A stretch of DNA of 64,000 bases from positions 236,600 to 300,599 of the forward strand of contig JADJMI010000029.1 in the NCBI GenBank assembly GCA_016709665.1, read 5' to 3'. Below the pieces are notes generated by a model, which saw only the letters and a list, made by a program, of their open reading frames with translations, had not been told where the DNA came from and did not search any database. The stretch comes from Betaproteobacteria bacterium. GTDB taxonomy: Bacteria > Pseudomonadota > Gammaproteobacteria > Burkholderiales > Usitatibacteraceae. Position numbers and translations under genes: made by a program. Positions 57,980 to 64,000 of this stretch are shown here, piece after piece. Every line of letters starts with the position of its first letter. The stretch's first letter is position 1.

Positions 57980-58324
57980 TCATGACTCCGGGTCGAACAT
58001 GAACTGCCGAAGCTCCTGGGCACACCGGCACGCAGCGGCAATCCTGGCGGCCCACCGCTCGGCCTCTTCGCGCGTCGAGACCTTGAGCACGCAGAAACCC
58101 CCATTGAACCTTTCCGTCTCGAGGTAGGTTCCCGGCAACGACTTTCCCTCGCCGGTGACCATGACCGGCGGGATGGCTTCGTCGATGCCCCCGCCGAACA
58201 CGTAGACCCCTGCGGCCTTTGCCTCGCGAATCACGGCGCGGGCAGACTCCCCCACGGAGGGAATATCCTCCTCGGAGACGTGGTTCATGGCCGAACTGGG
58301 AAACGAGATGAGGTAGTGGTTCAT
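57980..58324 (-). CDS. YciI-like protein (DGPF domain)
   Basis: A 114-residue protein: YLISFPSSAMNHVSEEDIPSVGESARAVIREAKAAGVYVFGGGIDEAIPPVMVTGEGKSLPGTYLETERFNGGFCVLKVSTREEAERWAARIAAACRCAQELRQFMF. This is the YCII/DGPF pattern, a ferredoxin-like fold seen next to sigma factor genes in many genomes; function unknown. It lies 13 bases after the NTF2-like gene, so these two could form one two-gene cassette. Confidence 0.88.
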   Translation of the reverse strand: MNHYLISFPSSAMNHVSEEDIPSVGESARAVIREAKAAGVYVFGGGIDEAIPPVMVTGEGKSLPGTYLETERFNGGFCVLKVSTREEAERWAARIAAACRCAQELRQFMFDPES

Positions 58325-58337
58325 CTTGAGCGTAGGG

Positions 58338-58781
58338 TCAGGCGGCACCTGAGGCGTTGTGGAGAGATACTTCCGAATAGGCCGTGCAGAGCAGTATTCT
58401 CCACCCCTTCCCGGTGCGCACCAGGTTGTACGTGGTCCTGAAAGTCCACGGCGCTTGCTCGCCATCCCATTCGATGAGCCATTGAACATCGGCCACGAAG
58501 TGCTTCTCGCCCTGGTCGATGGCCTGGCGAGGCTCGAAGGCCGCCCGGATGAAGCCCTTTTCCCTGTACATCTTGCAGAGCGCCGTCATGTTCTGCGCCA
58601 CGAGCTTTCGCTCGGGCCAGTATGTATAGACCCCGTCCTGCGCGATTCCGGAAGGCTCCGAATACAACTCGGCTACGGCGTTGCCGTCAAGCGCGTTGAA
58701 GGCATCCCGGTACGACTCGAAGAAAGCGCTGATCTCGCGAGGCATGGTGTCCGATGTTCCAATGGTGGGGAAGGTCGGCAT
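58338..58781 (-). CDS. Nuclear transport factor 2-like protein
   Basis: A 147-residue NTF2-like protein: ISAFFESYRDAFNALDGNAVAELYSEPSGIAQDGVYTYWPERKLVAQNMTALCKMYREKGF, then FVADVQWLIEWDGEQAPWTFRTTYNLVRTGKGWRILLCTAYSE. Both strands of the cone fold are present. A start at the internal ATG for MPREISAFF would remove 12 residues and may be the true one. The upstream gap carries a decayed attC-like site. Confidence 0.85.
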   Translation of the reverse strand: MPTFPTIGTSDTMPREISAFFESYRDAFNALDGNAVAELYSEPSGIAQDGVYTYWPERKLVAQNMTALCKMYREKGFIRAAFEPRQAIDQGEKHFVADVQWLIEWDGEQAPWTFRTTYNLVRTGKGWRILLCTAYSEVSLHNASGAA

Positions 58782-58795
58782 CAGGGTGATTGTGT

Positions 58796-58845
58796 TGCCT
58801 GGCGATCGAGTCGAGCGGCCGGCTGGCGAACGTCAGGGGAGCGAA
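58796..58845 (-). other. Decayed attC-like site (between VOC and NTF2-like genes)
   Basis: Read on the minus strand, this gap contains CCGGCCGCTCGACTCGATCGCCAG, which matches the equivalent arm of the site at 62691, CCGGCCGCTCAACTCAATCGTTAG, with only transition differences, including loss of the GTTAG core. The opposite arm is not clear. Confidence 0.45.
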
Positions 58846-58848
58846 GGG

Positions 58849-59223
58849 TCAGGCCACGGCGTCGTGGCAAACCGCTTCGATGTTGTGCCCGTCAGGGCCG
58901 ATGACGAAAGCCGCATAGTAGTTCGCGTGGTAAATCGGGCGAAGACCCGGCGCACCATTGTCCACGCCACCGGCCTGCAGGGCCGCGCGGTGGAAATCTT
59001 CGACTTGCCGGCGATTCTCGGCGGTGAACGCCAGGTGAAGATGCGCCGGCCTCACCTCGGGCTGAAGGCGAATGCACAATGAAGACTTGCCGCCCGGGCG
59101 GCTCAGCTCGATGCCCAGCGGCCCCTCCGAGACAACGCATACGCCGAGCGGCTCGAGCGCCCTGACGAAGAACGCCTTGCTCGTGGCGTAGTCGCTGGCT
59201 CCGAACACGACGTGGTCAAGCAT
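58849..59223 (-). CDS. VOC family protein (glyoxalase-like)
   Basis: A 124-residue VOC protein: LDHVVFGASDYATSKAFFVRALEPLGVCVVSEGPLGIELSRPGGKSSLCIRLQPEVRPAHLHLAFTAENRRQVEDFHRAALQAGGVDNGAPGLRPIYHANYYAAFVIGPDGHNIEAVCHD. The pattern GPDGHNIEAVCH is typical of a group often found in integron cassettes and accessory regions. Flanked on both sides by attC-like gaps. Confidence 0.9.
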   Translation of the reverse strand: MLDHVVFGASDYATSKAFFVRALEPLGVCVVSEGPLGIELSRPGGKSSLCIRLQPEVRPAHLHLAFTAENRRQVEDFHRAALQAGGVDNGAPGLRPIYHANYYAAFVIGPDGHNIEAVCHDAVA

Positions 59224-59252
59224 GGGTTTCCCGAAGTGATTGGACTGCGCGA

Positions 59253-59316
59253 GGCTTAGTGCCCGGCATCGGCCGCGGCGCGAAGCGTCGTCCGCTGCAT
59301 GCTGTTGTTGGGTCGC
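59253..59316 (-). other. Decayed attC-like site (between DUF1801 and VOC genes)
   Basis: On the minus strand, CCCAACAACAGCATGCAGCGGACG begins a site and CCGATGCCGGGCACTAAGCC ends it, around a GC-rich loop. This resembles common attC sites of the form CCCAAC...GCAGCGGACG...CCGCTGATGC...GTTAGGC, except the last core is ACTAAG rather than GTTAGG. It lies just after the DUF1801 stop and before the VOC start. Confidence 0.55.
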
Positions 59317-59344
59317 CGCATGACACCCATCCGATCGACAGCTT

Positions 59345-59860
59345 TCACCGGGCCTGCCGCTTCTTCACCCCGACACCGGGCACGGCCGCGACTTGCTTCA
59401 TCCATGTCGCGATCTGGCGCTCGTCGATGTCATCCACGGACTTGAGTTCCACGCCCCGCGTAGACTTGCCCATCGCTACCGGCGTCACCGGTGGCACCGG
59501 CGCCAGCGTCACGCCATTCACGAACATGACCTTGACGTGGCCAGCGAAGCCGCCGCAGCAGAAGCACCAACCGTCGCCAACGCCATAGTACGACATGCCC
59601 CATTTGACGGAGCGCTGCAGGCCGGGAAGCGTCCTGGCTGCCAGCGCATCGATGCATTCCGCGATGCCGCGCTGAGGCTGTGGCAGGCTCGCGATGTACG
59701 CGAAGACCGGCTTGTCACCGACCGCCGCCTTCGCGGGGCTTGCCTTGCCGGTCACCATGGATTCCGGCAGCGTCGTGGCAGCTTCGCCTCGTGCCGCCAC
59801 GCGCTTGACCGGCGCCCGGCCTGCGGGCTTGGGCGCCTTGTCAGTCTTGCGGGTGGGCAT
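59345..59860 (-). CDS. DUF1801 domain protein
   Basis: A 171-residue protein. A basic Pro/Ala-rich N-terminus (about 45 residues) precedes the DUF1801 domain: VFAYIASLPQPQRGIAECIDALAARTLPGLQRSVKWGMSYYGVGDGWCFCCGGFAGHVKVMFVNGVTLAPVPPVTPVAMGKSTRGVELKSVDDIDERQIATWMKQVAA. The family fold is known but the role is not. It is a common integron-cassette type gene. Confidence 0.88.
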   Translation of the reverse strand: MPTRKTDKAPKPAGRAPVKRVAARGEAATTLPESMVTGKASPAKAAVGDKPVFAYIASLPQPQRGIAECIDALAARTLPGLQRSVKWGMSYYGVGDGWCFCCGGFAGHVKVMFVNGVTLAPVPPVTPVAMGKSTRGVELKSVDDIDERQIATWMKQVAAVPGVGVKKRQAR

Positions 59861-59910
59861 TGTGATCTCCTCGATCCTGCGATTGTGTCGGCAGACGTTC
59901 GAGCGGAGGG

Positions 59911-60447
59911 TCAGCCGTCATTTCGAGCCAGGACATACACCCTCTCGGTGCATGGCTCGCCCCGGAACACGACTTGACGGCTCTCGACGAACTTGAAGCC
60001 GATGCGTTCAAGTAGACGGACGCTGGGCAAGTTTCGCTCGTCGGTCCTGCCCGATACGGTGGTGATGCCGGCCGCCGCGAAGAGCAGTTGGATCGCCTCG
60101 TGGACGGCGCGACCCGCGACGCCACGACCTTGCGCGGCCGGATGGAGCGTGAAGCCGACTTCACCAGACGCTCCGTCTTCGGACAGATAGAGGCCAATGT
60201 CTCCGACAAGCGCGTCCGATTCCGGCTCGGCGATCGCCAGTTGTACCCACTGGCCTGGCGTGAAGAGTGGTGCGCGGTGCACTTCGTCGATGAACTCGAG
60301 AGCCTCGGCGTCGGACATCGGCGACCAACCCTGATAGCGCCCGAGCCCAGGCAGAGAGCGATAGGCCTGGAACGCCGCGTGATCGCGTGGGTGCATTCGG
60401 CGGAGTCGCCCGCCCGGGAACTCGCGTGGCAGCAGTGTTTCGTGCAT
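59911..60447 (-). CDS. GNAT family acetyltransferase, RimJ/RimL type
   Basis: A 178-residue GNAT: GGRLRRMHPRDHAAFQAYRSLPGLGRYQGWSPMSDAEALEFIDEVHRAPLFTPGQWVQLAIAEPESDALVGDIGLYLSEDGASGEVGFTLHPAAQGRGVAGRAVHEAIQLLFAAAGITTVSGRTDERNLPSVRLLERIGFK, the RimJ/RimL-like pattern. The acetyl-CoA loop is QGRGVAGRA. It is preceded by a near-complete attC-like site at its start, so it looks like a cassette gene. Confidence 0.9.
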   Translation of the reverse strand: MHETLLPREFPGGRLRRMHPRDHAAFQAYRSLPGLGRYQGWSPMSDAEALEFIDEVHRAPLFTPGQWVQLAIAEPESDALVGDIGLYLSEDGASGEVGFTLHPAAQGRGVAGRAVHEAIQLLFAAAGITTVSGRTDERNLPSVRLLERIGFKFVESRQVVFRGEPCTERVYVLARNDG

Positions 60448-60450
60448 GAC

Positions 60451-60546
60451 GGCTAACGATTGCGTTGAACGGCCGCCCACGGTGACCGTGCCGCGGCAAG
60501 ACGCGGCCCATGATGAGTCGGGGTCCGCTCGAACGCGTTGTTGGCA
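60451..60546 (-). other. attC-like recombination site (most complete copy)
   Basis: On the minus strand, between the stop of the gene at 60548 and the start of the GNAT gene, one arm GCCAACAACGCGTTCGAGCGG faces the other arm CCGTTCAACGCAATCGTTAGCC, imperfectly complementary as in attC sites, with a GTTAGCC core at the outer end and a GC-rich loop of about 50 bases between. Spacing to the next ATG is 3 bases. Confidence 0.75.
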
Positions 60547-60547
60547 G

Positions 60548-61120
60548 TCATGCCTTGTTCTTCTCGAGGTCCTTCCACGATACGCGACTACACCAGTCGT
60601 ACATGGATTCAGGGTGCTCGTTGAATTGCCGCAGCCAAACACCCATGAAGCCGCCAAAGTATGTGCCCCATGATTCGGCGTCCGCGCCGTCGAAGTAGTG
60701 TAGCCACCGCTCGATGTTCGGTTTGGGTTCTTCAAGAGCTCCGTAACCTTCGACCCATCCTGTTCGTTCCGCAGGCCCCGCGAGGCGATTTCGCAAGTAC
60801 TTGTCGAGGGCGACGCGCTGCAACTCCACGGCCTCCTCGACCTTGGCGCGATCGGTATATTGAAAGAACGACACCGTGTCGTTGATCTTCCCCTTCGCGG
60901 TGTCATGCCGCCATGCAAAGACAGGGCGAAATTCTCCCATCCAGAGCAAAGGAAGCAGCCCTGCAGATTTCGCATTGGTAGAAAACCTGAAAGTGACGAC
61001 GCCATCGGAAGCGGCGATCTTCCACTTCGGCTGCGCGCTCTTGAGGCGACGTAGCCCGGTCGTTCGAGAGGCCAAATCGAATGCGCGTTCGAAGTTTTCG
61101 TAGAATTCCGCTTCTCGCAT
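60548..61120 (-). CDS. Unrecognised 190-residue cassette-type protein
   Basis: A soluble protein with lower GC than the rest of the window. It is rich in aromatic residues: FYENFERAFDLASRTTGLRRL, WKIAASDGVVTFRFSTNAKSAGLLPLLWMGEFRPVFAWRH, WGTYFGGFMGVWLRQFNEHPESMYDWC. I cannot assign a family. It lies between two attC-like sites without its own promoter, as cassette genes do, and its composition suggests transfer. Confidence 0.75.
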   Translation of the reverse strand: MREAEFYENFERAFDLASRTTGLRRLKSAQPKWKIAASDGVVTFRFSTNAKSAGLLPLLWMGEFRPVFAWRHDTAKGKINDTVSFFQYTDRAKVEEAVELQRVALDKYLRNRLAGPAERTGWVEGYGALEEPKPNIERWLHYFDGADAESWGTYFGGFMGVWLRQFNEHPESMYDWCSRVSWKDLEKNKA

Positions 61121-61123
61121 GAC

Positions 61124-61217
61124 AGCTAACGACCGAGCTCAGCGGCCGGCCACGATGCCCATTCCGCCCCGGCGAGCGCGCCATCCATGGCGAGCACGGG
61201 GCGGCCACGGTGACCGT
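61124..61217 (-). other. Truncated attC-like site interrupted by IS element
   Basis: The inner arm reads GGCCGCTGAGCTCGGTCGTTAGCT on the minus strand, 3 bases from the ATG of the gene at 61120, and shares the following GC-rich stretch (CCGGCCACGATGCCCA on the plus strand) with the site at 62691. The expected outer arm is missing: the IS3 element begins at 61218. Confidence 0.6.
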
Positions 61218-61259
61218 TGGGAATCTTGACCCGATTCGGTAGACACATGTGGGGCAGTT

Positions 61260-62069
61260 TCAAGCGTTAGCTCGTTCGAAGTCAATGGGTGAGCGATAGG
61301 CGAGAGCCGAGTGCAGTCGCGTGCGGTTGTAGCGGGCGATGTAGCGGCGCACGACGGTGTCGAGCCCGGCCGCCGGGCGCTTCGGATGGCCGTGGATCGC
61401 CTCCGACTTGAGCGAGTGGAAGAAGGACTCGACGAACGCGTTGTCGGTCATGTTCTTCGGGCGGTTCATGCTCTGGACGATGCCCAGGCCGGCGAGCCGG
61501 TCGCGATAGAGGTAGCCAGCGTATTCGCTGCCGCGATCGGAGTGGAACACGAGGCCGGCTGGCGGCCGGCGCTTGGCCAGAGCCAGGCGCAGCGCAGCCA
61601 AGGTGAGCGCCGCGTTGTGCTGGTTGCCCAGCTTGAATCCCAGGAGGCGCCGCGAGTACTGGTCGAGCACCACGGCGAGGTAGCGCCAGCCGCTGGGGAC
61701 CTTGATGTAGGTGACGTCCCCGCGCCACACCTGGTCCGGGCCCGTGACCGCCCGCTCGCGCGCCTGGTTGGCGATTCCGAGCCGCTCGAGCACGGGCGAG
61801 GGGATGCGGCGGTAGATACGGCTTGCACGGGCCCGCAGGTGCCCCTGCTGCATGAGGCGGACGACGCGCTTGCGCCCGACCCGCTCGCCTTCCCTTCGCA
61901 GCAGCGCGTGAATGCGTGGGCTTCCGTACGTGCCCGCGCTTTCCTCGAAGTGCGACTCGATGCGCCGTGACAGCCGCTGGTCATGGCGTTGGTGAACGCT
62001 CAAGGGGCGCTTGAGCCAGGCATAGAACCCGGAGCGCGACACTTCCAGTCGCTCGCACATCCACCTCAC
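61260..62069 (-). CDS. IS3-family transposase OrfB (DDE integrase core)
   Basis: A 269-residue protein with the IS3-type DDE core: HTH_21 (SRSGFYAWLKRPLS), DQVWRGDVTYIKVPSGWRYLAVVLD (first Asp), FHSDRGSEYA (second Asp) and MTDNAFVESFFHSLKSE (Glu). It is probably made mainly as an OrfAB fusion through -1 frameshifting at the A6G in orfA; the stand-alone GTG start at 62069 overlaps the orfA stop region. Nothing looks broken. Confidence 0.93.
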   Translation of the reverse strand: MRWMCERLEVSRSGFYAWLKRPLSVHQRHDQRLSRRIESHFEESAGTYGSPRIHALLRREGERVGRKRVVRLMQQGHLRARASRIYRRIPSPVLERLGIANQARERAVTGPDQVWRGDVTYIKVPSGWRYLAVVLDQYSRRLLGFKLGNQHNAALTLAALRLALAKRRPPAGLVFHSDRGSEYAGYLYRDRLAGLGIVQSMNRPKNMTDNAFVESFFHSLKSEAIHGHPKRPAAGLDTVVRRYIARYNRTRLHSALAYRSPIDFERANA

Positions 62070-62446
62070 TCCGAATCGTCCTCGCTCCCGTGCGATGAAG
62101 GCGAACCGCTCTCCTTCAGTCGTGCACGGAAGCGATCGAACTTTTTTAGGAATTCGTGCTCCTTGCGCAGCAGCTCGAGCTCCTGTTTGAGCTTGGTGTA
62201 TTTGGACATCTGCACCATCGAGGGAGCCTTGGCTTTCTTCGCGGCCTTCTTCTTGCGGGCGGGCGCGGCCACTAGCAATCCTTCACGGGCGAGCTTTCGC
62301 CAGCGGGACAGCATGAAGGGATGGATGTCGAGCGCCTCGGCCACGTCCATGACCCGGGCTCCGGGTGCGTTGGACAGCCGTACCGCGGTGCGCTTCATCT
62401 CCAGCGTGTATCGATTGACCTTCTTCGGACCCTTGCGGGCTGGCAT
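62066..62446 (-). CDS. IS3-family transposase OrfA (HTH)
   Basis: A 126-residue protein with a helix-turn-helix: NRYTLEMKRTAVRLSNAPGARVMDVAEALDIHPFMLSRWRKLAREG, and a leucine-zipper-like coiled coil (LKQELELLRKEHEFLKKFD). The slippery AAAAAAG lies at 62141-62147 (minus strand). Reading -1 there continues into KVRSLPCTTEGERFAFIARERGRFGVRWMC and OrfB, so the fused transposase can be made. Confidence 0.92.
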   Translation of the reverse strand: MPARKGPKKVNRYTLEMKRTAVRLSNAPGARVMDVAEALDIHPFMLSRWRKLAREGLLVAAPARKKKAAKKAKAPSMVQMSKYTKLKQELELLRKEHEFLKKFDRFRARLKESGSPSSHGSEDDSE

Positions 62447-62500
62447 GGGACACCTCCGGGAGTTAGCCCAGGGTGTCTACATTACCGGGTCAAGATTCCA

Positions 62501-62690
62501 CGAAACGCATTGTCATTGGGCGACACCCCCAACCACTCATCGCGACGAAAGACCCCCTCGCACTGCAGAAGAGACCCCCTCCTTCGGGCCGAAAGGGCGC
62601 GCTCCCCGGCCCCGCCCGCCCCCCCTCCCCCGCGCGCCACCCACCAACCCCCCCCGCCCTCTTGGCGCTGGCGCTAACGCTCACCATGCG
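62501..62690. other. Interstitial G/C-tract segment between the two IS-disrupted sites
   Basis: About 190 bases lie between the first IS and the next attC-like site. On the plus strand there are long C runs (up to eight) and few open frames; a 76-codon minus frame here has no family match. On the minus strand GAGCGTTAGCGCC near 62671 looks like an extra attC core. It is probably a degraded cassette; I see no convincing gene. Confidence 0.45.
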
Positions 62691-62767
62691 ATCTAACGAT
62701 TGAGTTGAGCGGCCGGCCACGATGCCCAGGCCGCGGACAGACGCGGCCCACGGAAGCCATGCGGGGA
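62691..62767 (-). other. Truncated attC-like site next to second IS
   Basis: On the minus strand the inner arm reads CCGGCCGCTCAACTCAATCGTTAGAT, closely matching the arms at 60451 and 61124. The adjoining plus-strand sequence (CCGCGGACAGACGCGGCCCA) is shared with the site at 60451 (CCGCGGCAAGACGCGGCCCA). The outer arm is absent; the second IS starts at about 62768. Confidence 0.6.
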
Positions 62768-62818
62768 CTTCCTACGGAAAAGTGGACACCCGCTGGTTAT
62801 GAGCATTGTTGCTCGAAC

Positions 62819-63600
62819 TCAATTGGGATCGATAGCCCAACGCCGAGTGTAGCCGCCGCTGGTTGTAGAAGGCCATGTACCTGGCTGGCCTTGCGCAGGT
62901 CGTAGTCGCTTTGGAATCGCTGCCGGTGGTACATGTCGGTCTTCATCGACTTGTTCCACGCTCCATGCCGGGCGTTGTCGGTCATTCGTCGCCTGCGGTT
63001 GACCGATTGGTCGAGACCGAGCGATCAAGCAAGCGCCTGAACTCGCCCCGACGAACTCGACACCGCGATCGCTGTGGAACGCCCGGCCGCGGGCGTTCTC
63101 ACCCGCAGTGCGCTCGCCAATGCCCTGGCCGTTAGTACGGCGAGTCTTCTCCGGCCCCAAGGCCCAGCCCAGCAGTCGGCGCGAGTACCGATCCATCACC
63201 GTGGCCAGATAGCGCCATTGGTTGCCGACCTTCAGGTACGTAATGTCGCCAACCCAAAGCTCATCGGTGCGGCTCGGCCTCGTCGTGCGCCAGACTTGCC
63301 ACGCTGTCGAAGAAGCGCGCGGTTCCTTGGCGTTCGCCGGTACAGGCTCGCAGAACAAGCTCGAATGCCATGCTCGCGCATCAGGCGCTCGACTCTTCGG
63401 CGTCCGACGCTTTCACCGGACCGACGCAACTCGGCGTGGACGCGTGGACTGCCGTACGTTTGGCGACTCTCGTCATGAACGCCGCGGATCCTCGAAACCA
63501 AGCGCTCGTCCTCGAAGCGCCGCCGCTTGGCGGACCTGCGCCGCCAAGCGTAGAAGCCGGCCGGACTGACGCCGTAGAGCGCGCACATCATTCGGACCGA
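62819..63600 (-). pseudogene. IS3-family OrfB remnant, several frameshifts
   Basis: Pieces of a DDE transposase lie in different frames: MMCALYGVSPAGFYAWRRRSAKRRRFEDERL with YGSPRVHAELRR (63232-63591), then TDELWVGDITYLKVGNQWRYLATVMDRYSRRLLGWALG and FHSDRGVEF (about 62980-63300), then a fragment with TDNA and GAWNKSMKTD. The frames do not connect, so no active transposase can be made. Confidence 0.82.
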
Positions 63601-63960
63601 CCGCCCTTCTTTGCAGTGCTCGATGAAGGCGAAGATCTCGGCCTTCGAGCGGAAGTGAAGGCGATGGCTTTTTTTAAAAGGTCATGCTCCACCTTCAGGC
63701 GCTCGTAGTCGCGCTTGACCTGCCCCGCAGCCCCAGAGCTCCGCAGCCACCGCCTTGTCCACTTCCACGCCCTTGGTCACGATCTCTCCATCACGCGCCT
63801 GCTTGCGCCATCGAGACAGCATAAACGGGTGGATGCAAAGCGATTCGGCCACGTCACCAACCTTCACGCCCGCAGGCGGCTCAGCTTGACCGCCGTCGCC
63901 GAACTCGTCGCTGCTACCGGTATGTCGTTCTCGGTCCTAGTCCTGGCATGGGAACTCTCC
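63601..63960 (-). pseudogene. IS3-family OrfA remnant, frameshifted
   Basis: A HTH fragment VGDVAESLCIHPFMLSRWRKQARDGEIVTKGVEVD is readable at 63682-63867, and the start (ATG near 63942) reads correctly only if the frame is changed near 63900. A run of seven A (minus strand) near 63670 is the likely former slippery site. It is the partner of the OrfB remnant and not functional. Confidence 0.75.
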
Positions 63961-64000
63961 TGAACAGTTAGTTCGGGGTGTCCGCAAACCGAAGGAAGCG

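Larger units (their letters stand above)
61218..62500 (-). mobile_element. IS3-family insertion sequence, apparently intact
   Basis: A 1283-bp element with imperfect terminal inverted repeats that begin TGGGAATCTTGACCC on the left and end GGGTCAAGATTCCA on the right; GTAGACAC / GTGTCTAC continue both arms. It carries overlapping orfA and orfB on the minus strand with an A6G slippery site. The TG...CA ends, two-frame transposase and size fit IS3, IS150-like group. No target duplication is clear at the flanks. Confidence 0.88.
62768..63998 (-). mobile_element. IS3-family insertion sequence, degraded
   Basis: Imperfect terminal repeats face each other: CTTCCTACGG...GGACACCC on the left and its inverse GGGTGTCC...CCGAAGGAAG on the right. 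In between are a decayed orfA (HTH fragment at 63682) and orfB pieces in at least three frames. Its sequence differs from the intact element, so it is a different IS3 subgroup. The right boundary is 2 bases from the window end. Confidence 0.78.

Noticed and set aside
59861..59910. Another attC site between the GNAT and DUF1801 genes
   Set aside because: Only one short arm-like stretch (CCGCTCGAACG) is visible in 50 bases and no core is present, so I did not list it.
62490..62720. 76-codon minus-strand frame between the IS elements
   Set aside because: Gly/Ala/Arg-rich product from a G-run segment, no family match, and it spans an attC-like site.

Overview
This is a GC-rich (roughly two thirds G+C by eye) chromosomal segment, most likely from a betaproteobacterium. 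The pilB-pilC-pilD-coaE-zapD-yacG order, hemA-prfA-prmC-grxD, and DUF2189, DUF2788, DUF6502 and DUF5666 proteins fit that group. I cannot name a genus. No rRNA, tRNA or CRISPR was found.

Positions 1-11783 hold conserved housekeeping genes. On the minus strand are a partial DUF2244 membrane protein and the type IV pilus assembly genes pilB and pilC. A strong terminator separates these from pilD-coaE-zapD-yacG. A thiol peroxidase-type glutathione peroxidase and a divergent iron-sulfur photolyase follow, then the plus-strand run hemA-prfA-prmC-grxD.

Positions 11792-25169 form a large molybdate/tungstate region. It has a ModE-like HTH protein, a molybdate-box palindrome and modABC; modC carries an apparent +1 frameshift. 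Next come a divergent HTH/binding-protein regulator, a tupBCA-type tungstate importer, an extra ModA-like binding protein and a second regulator with a ModE-type HTH fused to a binding-protein domain. After a transglutaminase-like protein and an AhpD-like protein come a one-domain molbindin and a third, FecCD/BtuCD-type importer that may also carry oxyanions. Three importer architectures and three regulator architectures therefore lie within about 13 kb.

Positions 25230-33392 carry a DUF6502-DUF5666 pair, an SDR oxidoreductase, DUF2189 and DUF2788 membrane proteins, a flavin-binding oxidase-like protein, a family 3 binding lipoprotein, a VOC protein, and a membrane-anchored HAMP-GAF-nucleotide cyclase broken by a single extra G.

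Positions 33389-61120 are an accessory island of about 28 kb. Nearly 45 small genes all point left, apart from one plus-strand membrane protein/HTH pair. They are GNAT, VOC, GFA, GST, DinB, cupin, SnoaL, YciI, DUF1801, SRPBCC, methyltransferase, HAD and hydrolase proteins. Many start and stop codons overlap (ATGA or GTGA), and three genes show internal deletions.

The right end (about 58.8-64.0 kb) looks like the decayed tail of a chromosomal integron cassette array. attC-like sites lie between promoterless genes, and two IS3-family elements, one apparently intact and one decayed, each replace the distal half of an attC-like site. No integron integrase gene is in the window; by polarity it should lie to the right, beyond 64000.
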